From Paenibacillus rigui (lineage in GTDB: Bacteria; Bacillota; Bacilli; Paenibacillales; NBRC-103111), in NCBI RefSeq assembly GCF_002234615.1, contig NZ_NMQW01000002.1, positions 62,001-126,000 of the forward strand: DNA of 64,000 nt, given 5' to 3'. Position numbers and translations under genes: made by a program. The notes under the pieces were generated by a model. It was not told where the DNA came from. It worked only from the letters and a program-made list of their open reading frames with translations, and made no database searches. This document shows, piece after piece, positions 32,987 through 41,242 of this stretch. Every line of letters begins with the position of its first letter. The first letter of the stretch is position 1.

Positions 32987-34351
32987 TTATTTGAGCAATA
33001 AAACGGAGTCATCCCATAGTGCGGTTAGCTCCGGGCTTCCCCAGCTGCTGTCCTGTCTTGCTCCATGCAGCCATTTCCCTGACTTGTAGACCCAGCGCCC
33101 AACCGGCTGTTCCGTGAACATGCGCTCCGCGGATTGAGCGTCTACAATAACAAAATCGATCGGCTTGCCGATACCCACGCCGTAATTTCGGAGCCCCAGA
33201 ACTGAGGCCGGGATCTCGGTAATCATCCTCAGCAGCGTCTGCTGATCCGCAGCGCTCCCCATATGAGCGGAGTAGGCTGTAATTAACGCAATCTGGAGCA
33301 GATCCCCCCGACCGAACGGATGAAACGGATCCTGGATATTATCCGATGCCGTCGCAAGCCGTATGCCGGCTTCCAGCAGTTCTCTTATCCGGGTAGCTCC
33401 GCGGCGAACGAGTCCCCGGTCTCCCCGGCCTTGTAAATACAGGTTGACCGCGGGCAGGGTAACCGCCCCGAGATCGGCCTTCGCCATCAAGGCGATAGCT
33501 TGATCCGCTTTTTCTTGGGAAAGTGCGGATAATGAGCATAGGTGATCAACCGTTACACGTCCCTGATAGTCATGGCGAATCGTCTGCTCCGCTATGTAGG
33601 AGACGGTATGCACCTGTGGATCGTCGCTCTCATCAGTGTGAAGATCCAACGGCAATCCATACTTCAGCGCAAGTCCGAATATCCCGTCAATGTCCTGGAA
33701 GGGCGTTTCCGACAGATGGGGAGCTCCTCCGACGCCGTCTACGCCGAGCCGGATCGCTTCTTCTACTGCGTCCAGCTCCATAGGCGTGATGCCTGTGAAA
33801 GGAACCATCGGAAACAGCTGCAGGTCAACCACACCGCTCAGCATTTCTTTGGCTTCAAGCGCGGCATGCATCGTTCGGAAGGCGACTTCCTTCCCCGCTT
33901 TCAGGTTAAAGTCCAGATGCGTACGAATCGTCGTCGTCCCATAGGACAGAGCGGACATTGCGGATTTGATGATCCTCCGTTTGATCTCCTCCTGCGTAAA
34001 CTTAGGTGACATGGCTTTGTAGTTTTGGATCGCTTCAAGGAGCGTCCCGGATACATTGCCTACCTGCGGGAGCGAGAAGGCTTTATCCAGATGCATGTGG
34101 GCGTCCACCAACCCGGGCAGCAGCAGCTTTCCCTGCAAATCCAGTCGAAGCTCCTGTGAGGTTAGGCCCGGTAATCTTCCTTGCTTCGCGAAGCTATCCA
34201 AGGTTTGAAATCCCGGCAGGTTCATGACGCCCTGCTGCGGTTCCATGGAGATCCATGTCCCCTTATCCCCCTTCAGCTCGAAGAGACGTGTCGGATCGGA
34301 TAGCGGCAGCGCCACATTAATGAAATGAAGTGCAGGTTTCGATATCGCCAA
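32987..34351 (-). CDS. Cytosine-deaminase-family amidohydrolase, second paralogue
   Basis: A 454-residue amidohydrolase. Metal-site motifs are present: DAHMHLDKAF, IRTHLDF, LDLHTDESDDPQVHT, TVDHLCSLSA and ATASDNIQDPFHPFG. The overall plan is that of CodA, but the sequence is clearly diverged from the codA gene of the same operon and has about 20 extra N-terminal residues. That suggests a different substrate: another amino- or imino-substituted ring, possibly a creatinine-, triazine- or isocytosine-like compound (inference). The start is TTG with AAGGAGTG upstream. Two hairpin repeats lie immediately ahead of this site (34371-34442). Confidence 0.82.
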   Translation of the reverse strand: MAISKPALHFINVALPLSDPTRLFELKGDKGTWISMEPQQGVMNLPGFQTLDSFAKQGRLPGLTSQELRLDLQGKLLLPGLVDAHMHLDKAFSLPQVGNVSGTLLEAIQNYKAMSPKFTQEEIKRRIIKSAMSALSYGTTTIRTHLDFNLKAGKEVAFRTMHAALEAKEMLSGVVDLQLFPMVPFTGITPMELDAVEEAIRLGVDGVGGAPHLSETPFQDIDGIFGLALKYGLPLDLHTDESDDPQVHTVSYIAEQTIRHDYQGRVTVDHLCSLSALSQEKADQAIALMAKADLGAVTLPAVNLYLQGRGDRGLVRRGATRIRELLEAGIRLATASDNIQDPFHPFGRGDLLQIALITAYSAHMGSAADQQTLLRMITEIPASVLGLRNYGVGIGKPIDFVIVDAQSAERMFTEQPVGRWVYKSGKWLHGARQDSSWGSPELTALWDDSVLLLK

Positions 34352-34370
34352 ATGGTGTCACTCCTTAAAA

Positions 34371-34442
34371 GTTTTCTGAAGGAAAACTTGCTTCGTAAGC
34401 ATGCGCTTTGAGTTTTCTGAAGGAAAACTTGCTTCGTAAGCA
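34371..34442. repeat. Tandem pair of 31-bp double-hairpin repeats before the amidohydrolase start
   Basis: Two identical copies (34371-34401 and 34412-34442, period 41). Each contains AGTTTTC-TGAAG-GAAAACT and then GCTTCGTAAGC, both self-complementary. They lie directly upstream of the AAGGAGTG site. A diverged copy lies at 37037-37068 before the FAD-oxidoreductase gene. The rest of the 34352-34766 gap holds no recognisable gene. Confidence 0.8.
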
Positions 34443-34766
34443 AACCGCTTAAGTCCTCTGAATAAATGGACCGCTCCACGGGCGGATCATTCTTCTGATC
34501 GCTGTTGTCTCCGGATTTCTTGAATGTTATACAATGTTGAAATCCGTAGACAAAGGCGAACGCTATCGCTTCTCCAGAACGATTCCGCCCACTCCGTTGC
34601 TTATTCTCCGGTCACAAAACTTGCTTCGGATGGTCCGCCGGCCATGGGCAAAACGAAAGAGCGGCGTACGCGAAGAAGGCTCGGTCTTTTGTACAAGTCC
34701 GCTTCTACTGTATACCGCCCTCCCCTGATGTCGTATGATGTTCACTTCGTCCCTACCCGAAGATAT

Positions 34767-35672
34767 TTAATTTTCTGTACGCATTTCTGATTCGTGCCAG
34801 GAGCTAAGCATCCACTTGGAGAATGCATTGACCAAGAGGAAGAAAGCAATCCCCAATACGGAGGCCGATAAGCCGCAAGCGAACAAGTAAGGCGTTTGCA
34901 GTCTCGAAGCCGCAACCGTGATCGCATAGCCGAGTCCGCCCTTCCCTCCGCCAATACCTGCAATGTACTCGCCGACGATGGCACCGATAACAGCCAGAGT
35001 ACACGAAATTTTCAGACCTGCCACAATATACGGAAGAGCTGCCGGTATTCTCAGCCTCCACATCGTTTGAAACCGGTTCGCATTGTACAAGTAGAACAGG
35101 TTTTTCATATTGTGATCCGTGGAATTAAGCCCGATTAACGTGTTGGACAGCATCGGGAAAAATCCGATCAAAAAGGCAATAATCACGATTGCGTTCATAC
35201 CCGCACCGAACCAAATGACAATGATGGGAGCAATTGCGACAATCGGAATGGTTTGCAGGATGACCGCGTAAGGGTACACGCTTTTCTCAATCACTTTGGA
35301 ACTGGCGAGCAGCACCGCCCCGCACACACCCATAATAATACTGAAGATAAAGCCCAGCACAGCCTCGGAGATCGTTGTAAAAACGGATACCATCAAGCCG
35401 TGGCCATTCTCAATGCCCGCCTTCACAATATCCGAAGGCTTCGGCAAAATGTAAGGCGGGATATCCATTCCCCTTACAATCAGCTCCCACCCGCCGATAA
35501 ATACGAAGAAAGCAACGACCGGTGGCAGTACTTGCAGAAGCCATTTGATCGGGTTAAAAGAGGATTGAGCCCGTTCGGGCGAAGCTTTGACCATCCTTGG
35601 CTTGCTGCCCGGGTGGGGCGCATACATTTCCTCAGACACAGGAGCGGTCAATTGACTTTTGTCGATAGCCAT
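34767..35672 (-). CDS. ABC transporter permease (SsuC/TauC/ThiX type)
   Basis: A 301-residue permease with a charged N-terminal 40 residues and six membrane segments. The conserved cytoplasmic EAA-like loop is LYNANRFQTMWRLRIPAALPYIVAGLK. It forms the channel for the binding protein encoded downstream and the ATPase encoded upstream. It is the only intact permease of this type in the window, although three intact binding proteins are present. ATG with GGGAG upstream; 18 bp after the FAD-oxidoreductase stop. Confidence 0.9.
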   Translation of the reverse strand: MAIDKSQLTAPVSEEMYAPHPGSKPRMVKASPERAQSSFNPIKWLLQVLPPVVAFFVFIGGWELIVRGMDIPPYILPKPSDIVKAGIENGHGLMVSVFTTISEAVLGFIFSIIMGVCGAVLLASSKVIEKSVYPYAVILQTIPIVAIAPIIVIWFGAGMNAIVIIAFLIGFFPMLSNTLIGLNSTDHNMKNLFYLYNANRFQTMWRLRIPAALPYIVAGLKISCTLAVIGAIVGEYIAGIGGGKGGLGYAITVAASRLQTPYLFACGLSASVLGIAFFLLVNAFSKWMLSSWHESEMRTEN

Positions 35673-35690
35673 AGGTATGTCTCCCTTCCA

Positions 35691-37019
35691 TCATGATTGC
35701 TGATTCATTTTGCCGGGATTGAGCAGTCCTAGCGGATCGTTCTCCCGTTTCCTTTTACTCATGCCGCCGAATTCGCCCCGGCCGCCGTCATTTAATACCC
35801 AAGTATGCGGATCGAATATTTTGATGCCATTGGATTCAAAAAACTCGATAATCTCATACAACCGTTCCTCTGTCGTGAAGCGGACAATAGGCAATGCATT
35901 CGGTGTAACGACACCTCCGTTGCGGGCCCATTCAAAATGCAGCAGCACCTCATCGCCGAACGTATCCTTGACCAGCTTAATCTGCTCCATAAACAGTACC
36001 GGTGAAAATCCGGCTTGCAAATACGTAATGGTCGGATCTGTTTTGAGGCCCCACAATGTAGTATGATTCCACGAGAAGTCGGACAACCCGATCGTCTTCC
36101 GGTACTGTGAGGGGCTGATGATATGGCCAACGCTTCCGTTGTGGCTTGCAGCATGCGCTTCGATCGCATCAAGTGTTCCGTCGACCGTTTCCAGCAGCAC
36201 GGCGGCAGCGCCTTCCTTCAAATGTTTGACGATGGGCAGAAAATACGAAGGAATCGGCCATTCCACTGGACAAACGAGCCGTTTACGAACCGAATCATCC
36301 TTGGACAAAGCTTCCGCAAAAAGCATCGCATCCTCGAACCGGTCGAATTGAACGACCGTTTGCATCCACTCATTGCGGGAAGATATCGGAATTTTCAATT
36401 CGGTCACAATCCCGTTCGTTCCGTAGTTATGAATGTAATTCAACAGATCAGGCCCGGTGACCACCAATCTGCGCGGCTGTTCTTCCATCGTCATGACTAC
36501 GGCTTCCAGCACGTTGCCGTCCCACAAATTGCCCCAGGTAATCGACCCGATGCCGCCGGACCCGCCGCAGACAAAACCGCCGACGGTTGCTTTCATGAAC
36601 GTGCTTGGATAGATACGAAGCTCCTGCCCCTGCTCCCGCAAATGCTTTTCCAATGCACCAAGGCGCACCCCGCACTGCACGCGGGCATAGCCGTCGCCCA
36701 CCTCTACGATCGAGTCCAGCTTGCTGAGATCCAGCACAATTCCGCCGAACAGCGGCACAGCTTGCCCGTAGTTGCCTGTTCCGGCTCCTCGTACAGTTAC
36801 CGGCAGCTTATGCTTGTAGGCAAAAGCTAAAGCTTTGGCGACGTCCTCCTCATTCAGCGGAACGACAATGCCGTCTGCAACCTTCTCCTTCAACTGCCGG
36901 TCCAGAACCGGAGAATACCAGAAGTAATCTTTAGACAGCTTATCCCGCGACTCACGATCCAGCAGCACTTGGGTCTCCCCAAGCACATCCAGCATTTCTT
37001 TCTCCCAACCAATAGCCAT
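35691..37019 (-). CDS. FAD-binding oxidoreductase (GlcD/vanillyl-alcohol-oxidase type)
   Basis: A 442-residue flavoprotein. The PCMH FAD domain is clear: IVVPLNEEDVAKALAFAYKH, PVTVRGAGTGNYGQAVP and the glycine-rich VGGFVCGGSGGIGSITWG. The C-terminal region ends GLLNPGKMN, the common end of this family. It would oxidise a 2-hydroxy acid, alcohol or similar group with FAD; no iron-sulfur partner is encoded beside it. Its place between the ATPase and permease genes of an ABC importer is unusual and suggests that it acts on the imported compound. ATG with GAAGGAAGTG upstream, just after a hairpin repeat remnant. Confidence 0.88.
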   Translation of the reverse strand: MAIGWEKEMLDVLGETQVLLDRESRDKLSKDYFWYSPVLDRQLKEKVADGIVVPLNEEDVAKALAFAYKHKLPVTVRGAGTGNYGQAVPLFGGIVLDLSKLDSIVEVGDGYARVQCGVRLGALEKHLREQGQELRIYPSTFMKATVGGFVCGGSGGIGSITWGNLWDGNVLEAVVMTMEEQPRRLVVTGPDLLNYIHNYGTNGIVTELKIPISSRNEWMQTVVQFDRFEDAMLFAEALSKDDSVRKRLVCPVEWPIPSYFLPIVKHLKEGAAAVLLETVDGTLDAIEAHAASHNGSVGHIISPSQYRKTIGLSDFSWNHTTLWGLKTDPTITYLQAGFSPVLFMEQIKLVKDTFGDEVLLHFEWARNGGVVTPNALPIVRFTTEERLYEIIEFFESNGIKIFDPHTWVLNDGGRGEFGGMSKRKRENDPLGLLNPGKMNQQS

Positions 37020-37036
37020 ATGATCACTTCCTTCTA

Positions 37037-37068
37037 AGTTTTCTGTAGGGAAATCGGCAGCGTCAGCT
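37037..37068. repeat. Diverged copy of the double-hairpin repeat
   Basis: AGTTTTCTGTAGGGAAA followed by GGCAGCGTCAGCTG repeats the plan of the copies at 34371-34442, again immediately upstream of a ribosome site (FAD-oxidoreductase start at 37019). Confidence 0.5.
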
Positions 37069-37072
37069 GATA

Positions 37073-37897
37073 TTAATGTTTAAGCGCCCCGGAGACGTAA
37101 CGGACAAGCTCACTGAATCCGGTCGTCGTTCTGAACGTTTCATCCCTTGGAAATGGCTCGGGAATTTCGATGGTTGCAGATACTTTCCCGGGTCTCGGCG
37201 TCATCACAATGACCCGAGTCGACAAGAACACCGCTTCAAACACATTATGTGTAACGAACAGCACCGTCATTTTTTGATCCTGCTGCCAAATGCTCAACAG
37301 CTCATCCTGCAGCGTTTGGCGTGTAATTTCATCCAAGGCACCGAACGGCTCATCCATGAGCAGCAGCTTAGGCCGGGAAACGAGCGCACGGGCGATAGAT
37401 ACACGCATCTTCATCCCGCCGGAGAGCTGTCTCGGCAAAGCTTTCATATAATCTTTCAAGCCAACAAGCTCCAGCACCCTTGCGGCTTCCTCTCTTTGCG
37501 TTTTTTTAGGTACTCCGCGAAGCTCCAGCGGCAGCATCACATTATCTTGAACGCTGCACCAGGGAAGCAGTGTGTGGTCCTGGAAAACGAAGGCAATCTC
37601 ACTTTGTTTTCTCGCTTCCTTCGGCGTCATGCCCATAATATCCAACGTCCCGCCCGTCGGGGCGCCGAGGCCTGCGATCATTTTGAAAATCGTCGATTTC
37701 CCGCATCCCGACGGACCTACGAAGCTGAGAAACTCGCCTTCGGAAATGTCCAGATTCACGTCCTGCAGGGCAATGGTACCGTTCCCGTACACTTTTCCGA
37801 GGTGCTCCATCTTCACCAAGAGCTTACCTTGACCGGGATCGAAGACTGCTGGTTCATGACTGCCGCTCACTGCTTGATTGTCGATTTTCACTTGCAT
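37073..37897 (-). CDS. ABC transporter ATPase (SsuB/TauB/ThiZ type)
   Basis: A 274-residue ATPase. It has Walker A GPSGCGKSTIFKMIAG, a Q-loop in FVFQDHTLLPW, ABC signature LSGGMKMRVSIARAL, Walker B LLLMDEPFGALDE and an H-loop in FVTHNVFEAVFLS. This is the nitrate/sulfonate/taurine/HMP-precursor type. It is encoded 26 bp after the creatininase-family gene and energises the permease at 34767. It may also serve the extra binding proteins at 45969 and 47130, which have no ATPase of their own. Confidence 0.92.
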   Translation of the reverse strand: MQVKIDNQAVSGSHEPAVFDPGQGKLLVKMEHLGKVYGNGTIALQDVNLDISEGEFLSFVGPSGCGKSTIFKMIAGLGAPTGGTLDIMGMTPKEARKQSEIAFVFQDHTLLPWCSVQDNVMLPLELRGVPKKTQREEAARVLELVGLKDYMKALPRQLSGGMKMRVSIARALVSRPKLLLMDEPFGALDEITRQTLQDELLSIWQQDQKMTVLFVTHNVFEAVFLSTRVIVMTPRPGKVSATIEIPEPFPRDETFRTTTGFSELVRYVSGALKH

Positions 37898-37923
37898 AGG
37901 CCATTCACCGCCTCTAATTTATT

Positions 37924-38757
37924 TTAAGTTAATGCCGTGCTTTTCTGTGCCCGCAAGCTGGTCATATCGAAAGCAGCCATTTCAAGCATAGCCTCCGCCA
38001 ACAGCTTCCCGCCCAGCATCAGCATGGCGTTCCCTTTATCCGGTGTCGCTAGGGTAGCATCCCCTGCAATGCCGGTTTCGGAAATATCATCCGTAATCCA
38101 GGCAAAGGCTTTGCTTTTGAGCTGCAAGAAGCTCGATTTCGGAAAATTCGGCATCTCCTTCGGTGCCAGCGTATCGTTCACCCAAGTGCGCTGCAGCGCC
38201 ATGACGACGGAGGTTTCCGTGTCGCCTGCATGAATGCCTACCCGCTTCTCCTCTTCCGTGATCATGCCTTCGCCGAGCTGGAGCGCTCCGGGATCCAACC
38301 GGAAAACATCCATGCCGGTCGCAATCCGTATTTCCCTGGCCATCATGTTCAGTAAATCGCTGTTGCCGCCATGCGTGTTAAACAACAGCAGCTTGCGGAA
38401 GCCGCTTCGTTTAAGACTGGAGCTGATATCCGTCAGGACGGCCATCAATGTCGTCGCCGATAAAGAGATGGTACCCGCATGATTCAAATGCTCGTTGCTT
38501 TTGCCAAAAGGCAGCGGCGGGAGCAGCCAGACCGGCGCATCGTCCGGCAGCTGCTCGAACGCCTCGGTCAGGAAGCCTTCGCCAATTAATGTATCTGTAA
38601 ACACCGGCATATGCGGACCGTGCTGCTCGACCGCTCCGACAGGAAGAACGACAAGTGCGCTTTCTTTCGGAATTGCTTTCGTTTCTAATGTAGTAAGACG
38701 AGGAAGAAAATGACGATCCCATGCTTTTCCTGAATATCTTGATTTCATTGAGGACAC
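37924..38757 (-). CDS. Creatininase-family amidohydrolase
   Basis: A 277-residue protein of the creatininase/creatinine amidohydrolase family. The metal motif is LPVGAVEQHGPHMPVFTDT (Glu44, His46, Asp55), followed by FNTHGGNSDLL and GIHAGDTETSVVMAL with the later His and Glu ligands. Members open cyclic amides such as creatinine, or hydrolyse other amides (MftE, FAPy deformylases and others). It is first in a seven-gene unit with an ABC importer, an FAD oxidoreductase and two deaminases. Creatinine itself is possible, but no creatinase or sarcosine oxidase is present. Promoter and two GlnR/TnrA-type boxes lie upstream. Confidence 0.85.
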   Translation of the reverse strand: MSSMKSRYSGKAWDRHFLPRLTTLETKAIPKESALVVLPVGAVEQHGPHMPVFTDTLIGEGFLTEAFEQLPDDAPVWLLPPLPFGKSNEHLNHAGTISLSATTLMAVLTDISSSLKRSGFRKLLLFNTHGGNSDLLNMMAREIRIATGMDVFRLDPGALQLGEGMITEEEKRVGIHAGDTETSVVMALQRTWVNDTLAPKEMPNFPKSSFLQLKSKAFAWITDDISETGIAGDATLATPDKGNAMLMLGGKLLAEAMLEMAAFDMTSLRAQKSTALT

Positions 38758-38775
38758 CTCCGTTTGCTTGATCTC

Positions 38776-38804
38776 ATTGTAAAAGGAATCATGACTCCAT
38801 TCAA
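38776..38804 (-). promoter_or_regulatory. Promoter of the creatininase-codA operon
   Basis: Minus-strand TTGAAT (38799-38804), 17-bp spacer and TACAAT (38776-38781), placing the start about 12 bp before the ATG at 38757. The two upstream boxes are then centred near -61 and -125. Confidence 0.6.
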
Positions 38805-38821
38805 TTTATATGTAATGTAAT

Positions 38822-38838
38822 TGTCATATATCATAACA
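38822..38838. promoter_or_regulatory. GlnR/TnrA box, proximal, creatininase operon
   Basis: TGTCA-N7-TAACA, a full match to TGTNA-N7-TNACA with an AT-rich centre. Confidence 0.75.
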
Positions 38839-38885
38839 CAAGGAAATGATTTTGTGCTCGACGCACGTAAGGATCTGAATTTTAA

Positions 38886-38902
38886 TGTTATATATAATGA
38901 CA
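38886..38902. promoter_or_regulatory. GlnR/TnrA box, distal, creatininase operon
   Basis: TGTTA-N7-TGACA, a full consensus match flanked by A and T (ATGT...ACAT). Its centre is 64 bp from the proximal box. Confidence 0.75.
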
Positions 38903-38931
38903 TTCTTCTTTCGGATTCCATTATTCTCCAT

Positions 38932-38963
38932 AAAAAGAGCCGGGATCCTAAGATCCGCGGCTC
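38932..38963 (-). terminator. Terminator of the nup-Rieske operon
   Basis: GAGCCGCGGATC and GATCCCGGCTC pair around TTAG on the minus strand, followed by TTTTTA. It lies 23 bp beyond the Rieske gene stop. Confidence 0.85.
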
Positions 38964-38985
38964 ACTCGATTTTTTCACCATCCGG

Positions 38986-39966
38986 TCATTCCGTCCCAAA
39001 TGTAACGCCCCATTCGCGAAGCTTTTTGCGATATGCGATACTGATCCGGTCGCATTTCAGATGCAGCTCCGCCTGCAAATCCAGCGGGAGCAGCTCCGGC
39101 TTCTGATTCTCCAGCATCAATCGATCCTGCTCGATCAGCTTATCTTGGAACCGGATGAAGAGCTCATCCGCCTCATCCAGCATATAATTGCGCTCGCTCA
39201 CCATGAAGGCTGTACTCATGTTATTCGCTTCCGGCAGCACCGCCAAGTAAAGACGCATAAATTCCGAGCTATCCCGGCTCCTCTTCGTGAAAGCTGCGCA
39301 AAACGGGCTGAACACCTCATAAACATAATGGCTGTACACCCCCCGCCCCGTACCGTCCGGGTCCGGCTGATACACGACAATTTCGTCCGAACGAAGAACC
39401 CCGTTAACCTCATGCACATGATAATCTTCAATTTCAGGAAATGCGCTGTCCCCCAACAACCCTTCATGAACAAACATAAAATGGGAAACATCGAGGAAGT
39501 TTTCAATAACCCTGGGACCTGCAGCCTGCAAGGTATAAGGCCCCATAGCAATTTCTTTATGCCCCGACTCCAGCGGTTGATCAATGAGCGGATGTCGTCC
39601 CTCCTCCGGTTCGCCGAGACTGACCCAAAGAATCCCCCGTGCTTCCTTGCATTCGTATGCGAACGCATGGGCCTTGGACGGAATCGATTGGCTTGCGGAT
39701 AGTGACGGAATGCGGGTACACTGCCCACACCCGTTGTACCGCCATCCGTGGTAAGCGCAAACCAGCTCATCGCCATCCACTCTGCCAAGGGATAAAGGCA
39801 CGCCCCGATGGATGCACAAATCTTTAAAGGCGTGTACCCCGTTCGATGTACGGAAAACGACGACTTTTTCACCAAGCACATCCACAGCCACAGGCTGATC
39901 CCCTAACGCATCGGAGCGCATGACCGGATGCCACTCCTTCAGCAAAGCCATATCCCGAACCAGCAT
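38986..39966 (-). CDS. Rieske-type non-heme iron oxygenase
   Basis: A 326-residue oxygenase. The Rieske 2Fe-2S ligands are Cys51-His53 (DLCIHRGVPLSLG) and Cys70-His73 (VCAYHGWRYNG). The mononuclear iron site is ENFLDVSHFMFVHEG, with Asp159, His162 and His167. Relatives include VanA-type O-demethylases, ring-hydroxylating oxygenases and N-demethylases. No ferredoxin or reductase gene is in the window, so electrons must come from elsewhere. It is last in the nupOPQ-bmp operon, 22 bp after the binding-protein stop, so its substrate is probably what that importer brings in, perhaps a methylated or modified purine (inference). GGGGAGATGGAGG precedes the ATG. Confidence 0.88.
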   Translation of the reverse strand: MLVRDMALLKEWHPVMRSDALGDQPVAVDVLGEKVVVFRTSNGVHAFKDLCIHRGVPLSLGRVDGDELVCAYHGWRYNGCGQCTRIPSLSASQSIPSKAHAFAYECKEARGILWVSLGEPEEGRHPLIDQPLESGHKEIAMGPYTLQAAGPRVIENFLDVSHFMFVHEGLLGDSAFPEIEDYHVHEVNGVLRSDEIVVYQPDPDGTGRGVYSHYVYEVFSPFCAAFTKRSRDSSEFMRLYLAVLPEANNMSTAFMVSERNYMLDEADELFIRFQDKLIEQDRLMLENQKPELLPLDLQAELHLKCDRISIAYRKKLREWGVTFGTE

Positions 39967-39988
39967 GCCTCCATCTCCCCTCTCCCGA

Positions 39989-41131
39989 TTATTTTGGAAC
40001 CGTCCCCTTGATCCCTTGGACAAACCAGTTCATATTCAAAATATCTTCATCCGACATTTTCTTGCCTTCATCAAACCTTTTCTTGCCTTCTTGATCGACA
40101 ATCGGCCCTTGGAACACATCAAAGGCTCCGCTCATGATGTCAGCTCTTTTCTTTTCTACCAACTCCTTAACCTCTTGCGGCACATTTTTACCGAAAGGGG
40201 CCGTTGTCGTAATCCCTTCCTTCATGCTGCCGAAATACGCCGATCCCGGTTTCCAGGTACCCTCCATAATTTCCTTGACAACCTGTACGTAGTACGGACC
40301 CCAATTCCATTTCGGGTTGGAGATGTAGAAGTCCGGCGCATATTTCCCCATATCCGAGTCATTGCCGATCCCCCATACCTTTCTTTCCGCTGCCGCTTGA
40401 ATGCCTGCAGGCGAATCCTGGTAGGCCGCAAGGACATCCACCCCTTTGTCAAGCAAGCTGACCGCCGCCTGTCTCTCCGTGGCCGGGTCGAACCAGGTGT
40501 TACTCCACACGACGGAGACATCGATATTCGGATTCACGCTTTGCGCCCCCAAAGTGAAAGCATTGATCGTATAAATCACTTCCGGTATCGGAAAAGCACC
40601 GACGTAGCCGAGGTGATTATTTTTGGTCATTTTCCCGGCGGCCATCCCGACGAGATAGGCGCTTTGATATTCCCGCCCCATATAGGTCCCCAGATTAGGC
40701 GCCGTCTTGTAACCCGTTGCGTGGAGGAACGTCACCTTCGGATATTTTTGCGCCACACTAACCATCGCATCCATATACCCGAAGCTGGTGCCGAATACGA
40801 TGTCATTCTTTTGCGCCAATTCTTCGAATACCCGGGCTGCATCCGCTCCCTCAGGCACATTTTCCACGATCGTCGCCTTAATTCCAAGCTCCTTCTCCAG
40901 CATCAAGCGTCCTTGATCGTGCTCGTAGGTCCAGCCTCCATCCCCGGCAACACCGAGGTACACGAATGCTACACGCGGCAGCTTCTTCTCCGCAGGCTTT
41001 GCCCCTTCCGGCTTCGTCTCCGCTTTCTCGGCAGTAGCCGGTGCAGAGCTGCTTGGTTTCGCGGATTCCTGAGAACATGCCGTAACAAAAGCCAGCAAAA
41101 AGACAATCAAGGATAACATGATTTTTTTCAT
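39989..41131 (-). CDS. BMP-family (Med/PnrA-like) nucleoside-type binding lipoprotein
   Basis: A 380-residue lipoprotein with a signal ending FVTAC at about residues 15-19, a Ser/Ala/Pro/Lys linker and a Bmp domain. That domain includes VAFVYLGVAGDGGWTYEHDQG, FGTSFGYMDAMVSVAQKYP, NLGTYMGREYQSAYLVGM and VLAAYQDSPAGIQAAAE. BMP proteins deliver nucleosides or purine-like molecules to NupOPQ-type transporters, which are encoded just upstream. It is separated from nupQ by 111 bp, without an obvious promoter. AGGGG precedes the ATG at 41131. Confidence 0.9.
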   Translation of the reverse strand: MKKIMLSLIVFLLAFVTACSQESAKPSSSAPATAEKAETKPEGAKPAEKKLPRVAFVYLGVAGDGGWTYEHDQGRLMLEKELGIKATIVENVPEGADAARVFEELAQKNDIVFGTSFGYMDAMVSVAQKYPKVTFLHATGYKTAPNLGTYMGREYQSAYLVGMAAGKMTKNNHLGYVGAFPIPEVIYTINAFTLGAQSVNPNIDVSVVWSNTWFDPATERQAAVSLLDKGVDVLAAYQDSPAGIQAAAERKVWGIGNDSDMGKYAPDFYISNPKWNWGPYYVQVVKEIMEGTWKPGSAYFGSMKEGITTTAPFGKNVPQEVKELVEKKRADIMSGAFDVFQGPIVDQEGKKRFDEGKKMSDEDILNMNWFVQGIKGTVPK

Positions 41132-41242
41132 ATGGATTATTCCCCTCTCTTTGTACGAACCTTGCCTTCCTCGGAACCTGCTGCAGCGTGCCATCGACCG
41201 ACTAGAAAGAACTCACCTCCCGCTTATGATCAGAGCATAGGG

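Noticed and set aside
37924-38757. A complete creatinine-to-sarcosine pathway
   Set aside because: The creatininase-family protein is suggestive, but no creatinase, N-carbamoylsarcosine hydrolase or sarcosine oxidase is present, and the family is functionally broad.
39920-41116. A 398-codon plus-strand frame opposite the BMP lipoprotein
   Set aside because: Composition is typical of a reverse-complement shadow and the opposite strand encodes a clear lipoprotein and Rieske start.
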